Below are positions 34,203 through 43,148 of a stretch of 64,000 nucleotides of DNA, one piece after another (within the stretch, counting starts at the first letter, position 1; the number at the start of each line of letters is the position of its first letter). The translations under genes were made by a program, and so were the position numbers. The DNA is taken from contig NZ_CP042914.1 of assembly GCF_008065135.1 (NCBI RefSeq), positions 4,631,404-4,695,403 of the forward strand, written 5' to 3'. The stretch comes from Roseimaritima ulvae. GTDB lineage: Bacteria > Planctomycetota > Planctomycetia > Pirellulales > Pirellulaceae. Below the pieces are notes generated by a model. It did not search any database. It was not told the DNA's origin and saw nothing but the letters and a program-made list of their open reading frames with translations.

Positions 34203-35906
34203 GTGACTGCTTTTTAGCACTCGGGCGGTGGCCACTAGTTCGACGAATTCTTGTCTCAGCCCCCAAGGGTCGTCGCCGAGCGCCGATTCGGCGACTTCTT
34301 GCACCGAATCGAGCGTCCAGTTTCCTGCGTGTGGACTATCTCGCAGCAACATTCCAAACCCGGCTACGGCCGAGGCGAACTGGAACTCGCGATCCGCTTG
34401 GGCAAACGTTTGCTGGCTGTCTCGCACCGCCCACTGCTGCAACACACTGTCCTGCTCGCCGGGCCGTTTGTAACGCAGCTTTACGGTTAACAACTCACCG
34501 GATTCCGCCGCGCTCGAAGGCTCGCCCGGCGTTTGATACTTCAGCTCGTCGGTGCTCGCCAAGGCATCGACCGTCGAGGCTCCTCGCGGCACGATTTCAT
34601 ACAGCGCCGTAACGCTGTGACCGGCACCGATTTCCCCCGCGTCTTTTTTGTCGTCGTTAAAATCCTGGCTTTGCAAGATCCGATTTTCGTAGCCAATCAA
34701 TCGATACGCGGCGACTTCCTGGGGGTTAAATTCCACTTGAATCTTGACGTCTTTGGCGATCGTCACCAGGGTGCCGGACAGTTGCTGCACGAGCACTTTG
34801 CGAGCTTCGTTATAGGTGTCGATGAACGCATAGTTACCGTTGCCGCGTCCGCTGATCTGTTCCAGCATAGCGTCATTAAAGTTGCCCATGCCCAACCCCA
34901 GTACGGTCAATTCGATGCCGCCCTTGGATTCGCGTTCCACCAAATCCAACATTTGATCGGTACCGGTGCGGCCTACGTTGAAGTCGCCATCGGTACATAA
35001 CAGGATCCGATTGGTGCCGCTTTCCACAAAGTGTTCGCGGGCGATCGCGTACGCCAATTCCAGACCTTCGCCGCCGTTGGTACTGCCGCCCGCCTTCAGT
35101 CGATTCAGCGAGGTCAGGATCGTGTCGGCTTCGCTGGCCGGCGTACTGTCCAGCACCAAACCTGCCGAACCGGCGTACGCCACCACAGCCACTCGATCGC
35201 GCTGGTTCAATTGTTTCAGCAACAGTGCCAGCGCCCGTTGCAGCAGCGGCAAGCGATTGGGACGGTTCATCGAGCCGGAGGAATCGATCAGAAACACCAA
35301 GTTGCTGGGCGGCCGGGCGTCGGTTTGCATGGTCCGGCCCTTGATCGCAATCCGCGTCAGACGATGCTCGGTATTCCACGGGCATTGGCTGACCGCTACG
35401 TGCGTCGCAAAGGGTTCGCTCTGGTCCTCCGACGGGCCGGCGTAGTCATAGTCGAAGTAGTTGACCAGTTCTTCGATCCGCACCGCATCGGCCCTCGGCA
35501 GGCGGTGATTGTTCAACAGGAACTGCCGGATTTTACTGTACGACGCGGTGTCGACGTCGATGGAAAAAGTGCTCAGCGGATGCTCGCCTACGCGGAGAAA
35601 GGCGTTCTCGACGATTTCGTCAAAGCGGTCGCCGCCCTGTCCCGGACCGGTCCCCAGATCACTGTCGACCGCAGCCATGCCCGACTCGGATTCGGCGTCG
35701 ACCGCCAACATCGGACGAGCGCTCGGCTCGGAGGCCATCGCTGGCAGCTCTGCGCTCGGTGGCAGCGCCGCGGACTCCAGCGAAGTAGCAGTGGGCATGG
35801 CGTCTCGCGGTGCCTGAGCGTTTCCGGGGGCTGCTTGACGACCGCACCCAGAGAACGCTAGCAAAGAACAAGCCATTAACGACAGCAGTTTTGGGGAACG
35901 CAACAT
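34200..35906 (-). CDS. YfbK-type von Willebrand factor A lipoprotein
   Basis: A 568-residue lipoprotein: the signal ends in LLAFSGC with Cys20 as lipidation site. After a Pro/Ala-rich linker come the YfbK N-domain (STFSIDVDTASYSKIRQFL), the vWA domain with MIDAS DSSGS (FLIDSSGSMNRPNRL) and the DUF3520-type end (VAAYRLIGYENRILQ). It is clearly paralogous to 13062-15488 but lacks the anti-sigma part, membrane span and Met-rich region. The MIDAS motif implies metal-dependent protein binding at the envelope. The partner is unknown. Confidence 0.88.
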   Translation of the reverse strand: MLRSPKLLSLMACSLLAFSGCGRQAAPGNAQAPRDAMPTATSLESAALPPSAELPAMASEPSARPMLAVDAESESGMAAVDSDLGTGPGQGGDRFDEIVENAFLRVGEHPLSTFSIDVDTASYSKIRQFLLNNHRLPRADAVRIEELVNYFDYDYAGPSEDQSEPFATHVAVSQCPWNTEHRLTRIAIKGRTMQTDARPPSNLVFLIDSSGSMNRPNRLPLLQRALALLLKQLNQRDRVAVVAYAGSAGLVLDSTPASEADTILTSLNRLKAGGSTNGGEGLELAYAIAREHFVESGTNRILLCTDGDFNVGRTGTDQMLDLVERESKGGIELTVLGLGMGNFNDAMLEQISGRGNGNYAFIDTYNEARKVLVQQLSGTLVTIAKDVKIQVEFNPQEVAAYRLIGYENRILQSQDFNDDKKDAGEIGAGHSVTALYEIVPRGASTVDALASTDELKYQTPGEPSSAAESGELLTVKLRYKRPGEQDSVLQQWAVRDSQQTFAQADREFQFASAVAGFGMLLRDSPHAGNWTLDSVQEVAESALGDDPWGLRQEFVELVATARVLKSSH

Positions 35907-36095
35907 GATGGATCTCGGGTGCGGGGAAAGCGGGACGCCAGATGGTGGAGCTTTCTAGAGAAGACGAGTCTGGCGGGGCGGCGGATTTCCATTTTTCGCA
36001 AACTTGTTGGCAACCATCCATTTTCAACCGTCGACGACCTGTGCGGCGAGTGATAACCTGGAGTGGATACGACACATACACAGGGATGGTCCAGC

Positions 36096-37322
36096 ATGGA
36101 CGCGATGTGGAATACTGAACAACCCCGGGACGGGTTTGGGCCTGACCCTTTCAACCCCTACCCTTTCGCGCGGCCCGTGACGTACGTGGGCGGGCGTTCC
36201 AAGAAACAGCTGCGGGCGGAGATTCAGTCGACCTGCCCCAAACTGCCCGGCGTGTACGGGATGTGGGACCGCAAAGGTCAGCTGATCTATGTGGGCAAGA
36301 GCAAAGCCTTGCGTTCGCGGTTGCTGAGTTATTTCAGTGCGGCCAACGCGGAGGAAAAAGCCGGCCGCATCATTGCCGCTGCGAGGGTCATCCAATGGGA
36401 AACGCAGCCCAGTGAGTTCGCGGCGTTGTTGCGTGAGCAGCATTTGATCCGCACCTTGACGCCGCGTTGGAACGTCCAGGAGATCCCCAAACGCCAACGT
36501 CCGGTTTACCTTTGCCTGGGACGACCGCCGGCTCCGTATTTTTTCCTGGCCCGGGTTCCGCCCAAAGATTCGGTCGCTTGCGAAGGCCCCTTCCATGGCG
36601 CCGGTCGGATGAGCCGAGCGGTCGACGCGCTCAACAAACACTTTCGACTTCGCGACTGCAGCAGCCAGCAGACGATGCATTTTTCCGAACAGCTGTCGTT
36701 GTTTCAATTGGAGCATCGTCCGGGCTGCTTGCGGTTGGAGATCAATACCTGTTTGGGGCCCTGTGCGGCGGGCTGTTCGCGGGGCGAATATGATCGGCAA
36801 GTCGCGGCGGCGAAAAGTTTCCTGGAAGGCTTAAATGCCGAGATCTTGGTCCAACTGCAGGACTCCATGCAAACCGCGGCCGAGCGACGGCAGTTTGAAC
36901 TGGCCGCCCACGCTCGCGACAGCCTGCAAGTCTTGGAGTATCTGCATCGCAAACTGCTGTACCTGGCCGAAGTGCGACGGACGTATTCGTTTGTGTACAG
37001 CGTGCCGGGTTACGACGGCAGCGGAATCTGGTACCTGATCCGCAATGGCGAGATCGCCGACCGTCTGGTGGCGCCCCAGTGCACAAAAACGTTCGCCGAC
37101 GCGCGTCCCGAACTGCGACGTTGGGCGGCGGAATTGGAAGGGTCCGACACCGCAACCACCGGCCAAGCGTCCAACGGTTTGTACCCCCACACGCTGTCCT
37201 TGGTGGCCAGGTGGTTCCGCAAGAACAAAGACGAACATCAGCAGACGTTCCTGCCCTCGCAGGCGGGCCACAAGTACCGCAGCGCCAAGGCCAATCCGCG
37301 TCGTTACACGGTTGTCGGATAG
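36096..37322 (+). CDS. UvrC N-terminal / Cho-like GIY-YIG nuclease
   Basis: A 408-residue protein with a GIY-YIG domain (PGVYGMWDRKGQLIYVGKSKALRSRL), the cysteine-containing region CLRLEINTCLGPCAAGC, and a UVR-like motif (AAERRQFELAAHARDSLQVL). It has no C-terminal RNase H-like or helix-hairpin-helix domains of full UvrC, so it resembles Cho-type single-incision nucleases in nucleotide excision repair. The ATG at 36096 has AGGGAT upstream; a GTG at 36063 would add 11 residues. The residual C-terminus is basic. Confidence 0.85.
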   Translation: MDAMWNTEQPRDGFGPDPFNPYPFARPVTYVGGRSKKQLRAEIQSTCPKLPGVYGMWDRKGQLIYVGKSKALRSRLLSYFSAANAEEKAGRIIAAARVIQWETQPSEFAALLREQHLIRTLTPRWNVQEIPKRQRPVYLCLGRPPAPYFFLARVPPKDSVACEGPFHGAGRMSRAVDALNKHFRLRDCSSQQTMHFSEQLSLFQLEHRPGCLRLEINTCLGPCAAGCSRGEYDRQVAAAKSFLEGLNAEILVQLQDSMQTAAERRQFELAAHARDSLQVLEYLHRKLLYLAEVRRTYSFVYSVPGYDGSGIWYLIRNGEIADRLVAPQCTKTFADARPELRRWAAELEGSDTATTGQASNGLYPHTLSLVARWFRKNKDEHQQTFLPSQAGHKYRSAKANPRRYTVVG

Positions 37323-37428
37323 GCAACAGCGGATCGAGCTCAACTGAGCTATAATCGTTTGGGCTCGCAACGCATGCGGGTGCTTTCTACTTGTCTTCTG
37401 TACCTGCGGCGATCGGCGAATCGGCATC

Positions 37429-38172
37429 ATGCAACTGCACTGCCTTGGCACTTCGGGTTATCACCCTAACGAACAGCGGCACACCACTTGTTACGCCGTC
37501 CCCGCAGCGGGTTTGGTGCTCGACGCGGGCACCGGCATGTTTCGCCTGGCTCCGCTGCTGCAGACCGATCGCCTGGACATCCTGCTCAGTCATGCTCACC
37601 TGGACCACGTGGTCGGGCTGACATTTTTGCTCAGCGTCTTGCATCAGCGACCGGTAGAAACCGTGCGGGTTTGGGGCCAGCGCAGCAAGTTGCAGGCGAT
37701 TCGCGAGCACTTGTTTCATGAAAGTCTGTTTCCGGTGCAGTTGGACGTGGAATGGATCGCCTTGGAAGACCGCGTGCCAGAGTTGTTGGGCAATGGCCGA
37801 GTGCGTTGGTTTCCGCTGCAACATCCTGGCGGTTCGGTAGGCTATCGGATCGATTGGCCGGACCATTCGCTGGCCTACGTGTCGGATACCACGGGAGACC
37901 CGATCGCTGACTACGTGTCGGTGATCCGCGGCGTGGATTTACTGCTGCACGAATGTAATTTCCGCGACAAGCAGGTGGCTTGGGCGGAGAAGACCGGACA
38001 TTCCTGGACCAATCGGGTGGCCAGTGTGGCTCAGGTAGCCGCCGTCGGCCAACTGGCCCTGGTGCACCTAAATCCTTTGGAAACCGGTGAAGATCCGGTA
38101 GGCCTGGATTCGGCTCGAGCGGTGTTTCCCAACACGGTAGTGGCCGCCGACAAGCTGGTGCTGGACTTTTAA
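37429..38172 (+). CDS. RNase Z-like metallo-beta-lactamase fold protein
   Basis: A 247-residue protein with the hydrolase metal motif SHAHLDHVVG, an N-terminal GTSGYHPNEQRHTTCY typical of RNase Z-like proteins, then YVSDTTGD and HECNF providing further ligands, and a late VHLNPL. It may process tRNA 3' ends or be a general phosphodiesterase; it lacks the longer exosite arm, so substrate assignment is open. Confidence 0.85.
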   Translation: MQLHCLGTSGYHPNEQRHTTCYAVPAAGLVLDAGTGMFRLAPLLQTDRLDILLSHAHLDHVVGLTFLLSVLHQRPVETVRVWGQRSKLQAIREHLFHESLFPVQLDVEWIALEDRVPELLGNGRVRWFPLQHPGGSVGYRIDWPDHSLAYVSDTTGDPIADYVSVIRGVDLLLHECNFRDKQVAWAEKTGHSWTNRVASVAQVAAVGQLALVHLNPLETGEDPVGLDSARAVFPNTVVAADKLVLDF

Positions 38173-38311
38173 TCTCAGCTAGCAGGCTGCGACGGCGGAC
38201 CATTTTCGGTTACACTTCTTAGCGTTTTCCGCGTTGCTCGCTCGGCGGGCCCTGTTGGCGGTGTCCGCTGCAGGGCGGTTGTTTGTTTGGTATAGGAATG
38301 TTGACAGTTCG

Positions 38312-38896
38312 ATGCGTGTGCTGCTGAATGAAACGCAATTGTTGGATGGAGTCCGGCAACTGGCGGCCAAAATTGACGAACACTATCAGGGGCGTCCGCT
38401 GACGGTCGTCGCCGTGATGACCGGGTCGGTGGTGCTGTTTGCCGACCTGATCCGCATGCTGTCGATGCCGTTGCGGGTGGGAGTGATTCAAGCCAGCAGC
38501 TACCGCGGCGGTGTGAAAGCGGGCGAACTGGCGGTGGATACAGACATGTTGTTGGACCTGCAGGGCCGCGACGTGTTGTTGGTCGACGACATCTTCGACA
38601 CCGGGCGAACGCTCGAGCGATTAACGAAAATCGTCCAAGATCGCGGCGCCCAGTCGGTTCAAAGCGCGATGCTGTTGCGAAAGCAGCGGACCCATGACGT
38701 GCCGATCCGTCCCGATTTTGTCGCCTTTGAAATTCCCGACGAGTTTGTTGTTGGCTACGGCTTGGACTATCGCGACATGTATCGCAACCTTCCGTATCTG
38801 GCGATTCTGGACGAAGACGAGATTGCTCGCACCAGCGAAACCCACGCCGCAGCGAAGCCGATTGATCCCCAGGCCGTGGCATCCGGAAACGGGTAA
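38312..38896 (+). CDS. hpt: hypoxanthine phosphoribosyltransferase
   Basis: A 194-residue purine salvage enzyme converting hypoxanthine or guanine with PRPP to IMP or GMP. The PRPP loop is VLLVDDIFDTGRTL; also VVAVMTGSVVLFADLIRML and the IRPDFVAFEIPDEFVVGYGLDY block. The ATG at 38312 starts the typical MRVLLNETQL; the preceding open codons lack coding character. Followed closely by a glycosyltransferase. Confidence 0.95.
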   Translation: MRVLLNETQLLDGVRQLAAKIDEHYQGRPLTVVAVMTGSVVLFADLIRMLSMPLRVGVIQASSYRGGVKAGELAVDTDMLLDLQGRDVLLVDDIFDTGRTLERLTKIVQDRGAQSVQSAMLLRKQRTHDVPIRPDFVAFEIPDEFVVGYGLDYRDMYRNLPYLAILDEDEIARTSETHAAAKPIDPQAVASGNG

Positions 38897-38915
38897 AGAC
38901 TGAAAAACATTGCCC

Positions 38916-40127
38916 ATGGGTGGATTGCGGACATTGATGGTGACGCGTCGCTACTGGCCTCAGATGGGCGACGATGCGGCCTGTCGGCTGGCGACATTGG
39001 CCGCGGGACTTCGGCGCCGCGGGGCCCGACCTCACATCGTGGCCGCCCGCTATGCGGCCTCCTGGCCCAAAGACCTCTCGGTCCGCGAGACGCCCGTGCA
39101 TCGTCCCGCACCGGCACCACGCAGCGAGTGGTCCATGCCCCGCTACACCCGCGCCCTGACCAACTGGTTGCGTGAACAAGCCCCCGCGTTTGATTTGTTA
39201 TACGCCGACGCGATGCGTGAAGAGGGCGCGATGGTCGTCGAAGTGGCGCGGCGAGCCGGCGTCCCTTCGGTGCTCCGCTACGCCGGCGTGGGCGATTGTT
39301 CCGACGACGCTTGGTGGGCCACATCGCGGGCCGCCAAACGCTGCATGGGCGTCTGCCTCAAAGCCGACGCGGTGATCGCCACACGGGCTTCGGCCGAACA
39401 AACGCTGTTGAGTGCGGGGCTGTCGCGGAGTCGCATTCATCGTATCGATGACGGCTTTGTCCCCGGCCCGCCCAACGATCCCGCCGCCCGTGCGGCGGCT
39501 CGCAAGGCGCTGGCCAACGTCAACAGCGACCTGTTCGTGCCAGTCGATGGCAAGGTCCTACTAACCACCAATCGGATGGTCGCCGAGGGAGGTTTGGGGG
39601 ACCTGGTAAAAGTCCTGCCCGAGCTGCTCGAGCGGCATCCTCAGCTGCGCGTGTGGCTGACCAATGACGGTGAACTGCGAGACGATTTTTTCGAATACCT
39701 GCGTGGCTGTGGCGTTCGCAGTCTGGTCAGTATGCCGGGTTCGTTTGGAGCGGTCGACGAATTGTTGTTGGCCAGCGACCTGTACGTACTGCCGCGGGAC
39801 ACCGATGGCCTGGAGTACTACTTTCCCCGGATCGTCGGGGCTGGTATCCCGGCGGCGGTAGTCGATACAGTGGAAACGCGTCGCCTGTTAGCGGAATCGT
39901 TTTCGCAGGCGGTGAGCTTCCCTCCCGACCACCCGGCAGCGATTCGCGACGCCCTGGAAACCCTGCTGAGCGATTATCCCCAAAGCCAAAAAACGGCACG
40001 CCACATCCGCCAGACGGCCTTGCAACACAGTTTTGGTGAATCCGTGGAGCAACATTTACGTTTATTTTGCCGCTTGACCGGGAAAACCTTGACCGGCAAC
40101 TCGATGACTGCCGAGCCGCTACTGTGA
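38916..40127 (+). CDS. GT4-like glycosyltransferase
   Basis: A 403-residue GT-B protein. The N-terminus has LMVTRRYWPQMGDDAACRLA and the middle VLLTTNRMVAEGGLGDLVKV. The usual E-x7-E motif is degraded to DLYVLPRDTDGLEYYFPRIV, so the donor site differs from classic GT4 enzymes. A TTG at 38910 is an alternative start. It overlaps the next glycosyltransferase (GTGA). Confidence 0.8.
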   Translation: MGGLRTLMVTRRYWPQMGDDAACRLATLAAGLRRRGARPHIVAARYAASWPKDLSVRETPVHRPAPAPRSEWSMPRYTRALTNWLREQAPAFDLLYADAMREEGAMVVEVARRAGVPSVLRYAGVGDCSDDAWWATSRAAKRCMGVCLKADAVIATRASAEQTLLSAGLSRSRIHRIDDGFVPGPPNDPAARAAARKALANVNSDLFVPVDGKVLLTTNRMVAEGGLGDLVKVLPELLERHPQLRVWLTNDGELRDDFFEYLRGCGVRSLVSMPGSFGAVDELLLASDLYVLPRDTDGLEYYFPRIVGAGIPAAVVDTVETRRLLAESFSQAVSFPPDHPAAIRDALETLLSDYPQSQKTARHIRQTALQHSFGESVEQHLRLFCRLTGKTLTGNSMTAEPLL

Positions 40128-41254
40128 CCCGCCGACTTTGCCTCGTAATTCCGACGCTCGATCGTGGCGGCGCCGAAAAACAGCTGTGTCTGTTGGCCGC
40201 CGGGCTGCCCAAGGATCAATGGGATACCCACGTCGTGCTGCTGACCCGCGACGGTCCGCGGCGAGCGATGTTGGATGCCGCTGAAATTCCCGTGACGCTG
40301 ATCGGCAAACGTTTTAAAGCCGACCCGACGGCTTACCTGCGGCTGAAACGGTACTTCCGCCAATTGCGGCCCGACATCGTGCACACTTGGATCTTCGCCG
40401 CCAACAGTTACGGCCGCGCCGCCGCGCATGCCGTCGGCGTGCCCACGATCATCGGCTCCGAACGCTGTGTGGACCTCTGGAAAACCAGCCGACACTTTGC
40501 CATCGACCGCTACCTCGCTCGCCGCAGTCAAGCGATCACGACCAACAGTTGCGGAGTCCGCGATTTCTATGCCCAACACGGCATCGCCGCCGAGCGTTTC
40601 CGCATCATCCCCAACGGCATCGAGCCCCAGAGCTATCCGGCGGTCAGCCGTGAAGAAGCCTGTCGCCGACTGGGTGTCGATGCCGACCGCCGACTCGTAT
40701 TCGCCGTCGGTCGATTGTGGCCGCAAAAACGTTACCGGGATCTGATCTGGGGCGGCGAGATGCTGGGTCTGATGCGTGGCGACACGACGCTGGTAATCAT
40801 CGGTGAAGGACCGCAGCGTTCCGAACTGATGCGTTATCGCGACGCGGTTACCAATTCGCAGCGAGTCAGCCTTGCCGGTCAGCGCAGCGATGTCGGCAGC
40901 CTGTTGCCGCACGCCGACGCGTTTTGGATCGGCAGCGAATACGAAGGGCAAAGCAATTCAGTGATGGAAGCCATGCAAGCCGGCTTACCTGTCGTAGCTT
41001 CGGACATTCCCGGCAATCGCGACTTGGTGCTCGATGAGCAGACGGGCTGGATCGTACCTCTGGGCGATGCGGCGGCCTTTGCACAAACCACCAACACGAT
41101 CCTCAATGATGCCGATCTGGCCCACCGCATGGGACAAGCGGCGAAGCAACGAATCGCCACCGAGTTTACCGTGCAAAACATGCGGGATCGGCATCAGCAA
41201 CTGTACAACGAATTAAGTTCCGGCAACTCTCCTTCCGGTAAATCCGAATCATGA
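40124..41254 (+). CDS. GT4-family glycosyltransferase
   Basis: A 376-residue GT-B enzyme: N-terminal CLVIPTLDRGGAEKQLCLLA, C-terminal LVFAVGRLWPQKRYRDLIWG, and the donor site GSEYEGQSNSVMEAMQAGLP with the E-x7-E motif. The GTG start overlaps the stop of the preceding gene as GTGA, and its own stop overlaps surE as ATGA. It acts on surface or lipid-linked sugars; exact sugar unknown. Confidence 0.9.
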   Translation: MTRRLCLVIPTLDRGGAEKQLCLLAAGLPKDQWDTHVVLLTRDGPRRAMLDAAEIPVTLIGKRFKADPTAYLRLKRYFRQLRPDIVHTWIFAANSYGRAAAHAVGVPTIIGSERCVDLWKTSRHFAIDRYLARRSQAITTNSCGVRDFYAQHGIAAERFRIIPNGIEPQSYPAVSREEACRRLGVDADRRLVFAVGRLWPQKRYRDLIWGGEMLGLMRGDTTLVIIGEGPQRSELMRYRDAVTNSQRVSLAGQRSDVGSLLPHADAFWIGSEYEGQSNSVMEAMQAGLPVVASDIPGNRDLVLDEQTGWIVPLGDAAAFAQTTNTILNDADLAHRMGQAAKQRIATEFTVQNMRDRHQQLYNELSSGNSPSGKSES

Positions 41255-42009
41255 AAATCCTGTTGACCAACGACGATGGCGTCTATGCACCCGGGCTGGC
41301 CGCGTTGGAAACCCAGCTGCGACATCTGGGCGAAGTGTTTGTCGCCGCACCGGCAACCGAACAAAGTGGCGTTGGGCACGCGATCACGTTCCTGACTCCG
41401 TTGGTCTGCAAGAAGGTCATGCGTCAGGACCGCAGCTGGGTCTGGGCCGTGGACGGTTCGCCGGCCGACAGCGTGAAATTGGCGATTGCCGAACTGTGCC
41501 CGTGGCGCCCCGACTTGGTGGTCAGCGGTATCAACAATGGTTTAAACGCGGGCATCAACGTGCTGTATAGCGGCACCGTGGCGGCGGCGATCGAGGGCGC
41601 GTTTTTTGGCATCACCAGTTGCGCGGTGTCTCTGGAATACAACCCCGAAGCGGACTTTCAAGCCGCCGCCGTGATCGCTCGCAATGTGATCGGGGGTATC
41701 GCAGCCCGCGAGGAAGCGGCCGGTGGATTGTTTAATATCAATATCCCCACCGCGGCCACCGAACGATCGGCCGAAGTCCGCGTGGTGCCGATGGGGCTGG
41801 CTCAGTACGGCGACCGCTACGAAAAACGCCAAGACCCCGGCGGACGCGACTATTACTGGGCGATTTGGAGCGAGCCGGAAACGCCGCCCGCCGAAGGCAC
41901 CGACGTCACCGAGCTGCGCGATGGTCGCGTCACCGTGACGCCGCTGCAATTCGATCTCACCCGCCGCAAATTGGCCGCCCAAATGAACAACTGGAACCTC
42001 CGCAGCTGA
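41251..42009 (+). CDS. surE: 5'/3'-nucleotidase SurE
   Basis: A 252-residue phosphatase with the N-terminal metal motif LLTNDDGVYAPGL, the VFVAAPATEQSGVGHAIT loop and VVSGINNGLNAG plus LYSGTVAAAIEGAFFG. Family members dephosphorylate nucleoside monophosphates and are linked to survival in stationary phase. The start is translationally coupled to the upstream glycosyltransferase. Confidence 0.95.
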   Translation: MKILLTNDDGVYAPGLAALETQLRHLGEVFVAAPATEQSGVGHAITFLTPLVCKKVMRQDRSWVWAVDGSPADSVKLAIAELCPWRPDLVVSGINNGLNAGINVLYSGTVAAAIEGAFFGITSCAVSLEYNPEADFQAAAVIARNVIGGIAAREEAAGGLFNINIPTAATERSAEVRVVPMGLAQYGDRYEKRQDPGGRDYYWAIWSEPETPPAEGTDVTELRDGRVTVTPLQFDLTRRKLAAQMNNWNLRS

Positions 42010-42038
42010 GACGCCCTCGAAAGTAGCACGGGCCCAAA

Positions 42039-42211
42039 GTAGCATGGGCCCCTGGCCCGTGTAGGCGGACGTCGTCGGCACGGTGTTGCGCGGTCACACG
42101 GGCCGGGGCCCCATGCTACGGGGGCGCGGCGTTGCGCGGTCACACGGGCCGGGGACCCATGCTACGGAGGCGCTGTGTTGCGCGGTCACACGGGCCGGGG
42201 ACCCATGCTAC
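42039..42211. repeat. family A array with 46-base tandem units
   Basis: One forward arm (GTAGCATGGGCCCCTGGCCC, 42039-42062) is followed by three inverted arms (CACGGGCCGGGGACCCATGC type) at 42096, 42142 and 42188. The three are repeats of a 46-base unit that includes GCGCGGTCAC. It follows surE and separates it from the response regulator. No CRISPR-like variable spacers are present. Confidence 0.85.
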
Positions 42212-42358
42212 GGGGGTGCGCGGTTACGCGGGGCATCTCGGCATGGGTGTGTGGTGTGGTAGACTAGGATATACAGTGGCGATGTCGTGTTGCGGGGACG
42301 AACGCCCCACTGCTCCCATGCCTCTGACTCCCCCCACCCCGCCATAAAGGTGTTTGCC

Positions 42359-42973
42359 ATGACCCCGGTCGAAAGCAACGAAACCGATCGCCCCCCTGTC
42401 TACACGGCAGCCGACGCGGGCGCGGATAGCATCCTCGTTGTGGATGACGCCTTCATGCTTCGCGACCGGCTGGCGGTTGCTTTCCAACAACGGGGGTTCC
42501 GCGTGGAAACCGCCGAAGACTACGACCAAGCCATCGGCGTGTTCTCCGCTCGGCCCACCGACCTGGCCGTGCTGGATCTGCGGATGCCCGGACGCAGCGG
42601 TCTGGATCTGCTGCAAAAAATCAAACAGCTGCGGCCGGCTACACGGGTGCTGATTCTGTCCGGCTTTGGCAGCATCGCCACGGGTATCGACGCCATTCGT
42701 TTGGGAGCCACCAACTTCATCAGCAAGCCCGCCGACGCGGACGACATCCTGGCCAAGTTTCTCCAGGGCGATGAACCGGGTCCGCTGCCACGTCCCGATG
42801 CTGAATTCCCGGCGCCCTCGCTGGCCCGCAGCGAGTGGGAACACATCCATCGCGTGTTGGCCGATTGTGGCAACAACATTTCGGAAGCCGCGCGGCGACT
42901 GGGCATCCACCGCCGCTCGCTGCAACGCAAACTGCGCAAACGAGCTCCAGAAGATCCCGGTCAACCGATGTAA
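42359..42973 (+). CDS. RegA/PrrA-like response regulator with Fis-type HTH
   Basis: A 204-residue protein: receiver domain with phosphorylatable Asp in VLDLRMPGRSG and acidic pocket VVDDAFMLRD; a proline linker; a Fis-type HTH at the C-terminus (GNNISEAARRLGIHRRSLQRKL). The combination fits the RegA/PrrA/ActR redox regulators of proteobacteria. AAGGTG lies before the ATG at 42359. No histidine kinase is next to it, so it is an orphan here. Confidence 0.9.
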   Translation: MTPVESNETDRPPVYTAADAGADSILVVDDAFMLRDRLAVAFQQRGFRVETAEDYDQAIGVFSARPTDLAVLDLRMPGRSGLDLLQKIKQLRPATRVLILSGFGSIATGIDAIRLGATNFISKPADADDILAKFLQGDEPGPLPRPDAEFPAPSLARSEWEHIHRVLADCGNNISEAARRLGIHRRSLQRKLRKRAPEDPGQPM

Positions 42974-42982
42974 CGCAAACCC

Positions 42983-43022
42983 CGTAGCTGAACTCGCCGT
43001 AGCCGAACTCGCCAGAGTTTGG
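42983..43022. repeat. family D repeat (CGTAGCCGAAnTCGCCAGAnTTTGG)
   Basis: Two units, CGTAGCTGAACTCGC and CGTAGCCGAACTCGCCAGAG, follow the response regulator. Related copies are at 51065, 58662, 62645 and 63958. The unit contains complementary ACTCGCCAGAGTTTGG-type halves that could form small hairpins. Confidence 0.75.
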
Positions 43023-43148
43023 AGTTTAGTTGCCTTCCGCGACGACACGCATTTTCGTCGGGCTTGCAGGCCGTCGATTCAGTCGTTTGTGCCGCAGCCG
43101 AAAGAACGTAGACGACTGAGCCAAATAGAATCTCACCCTCCCCCTGGG

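Noticed and set aside
42039-42211. Possible CRISPR array
   Set aside because: The 46-base units repeat entirely, with no variable spacers and no cas genes.
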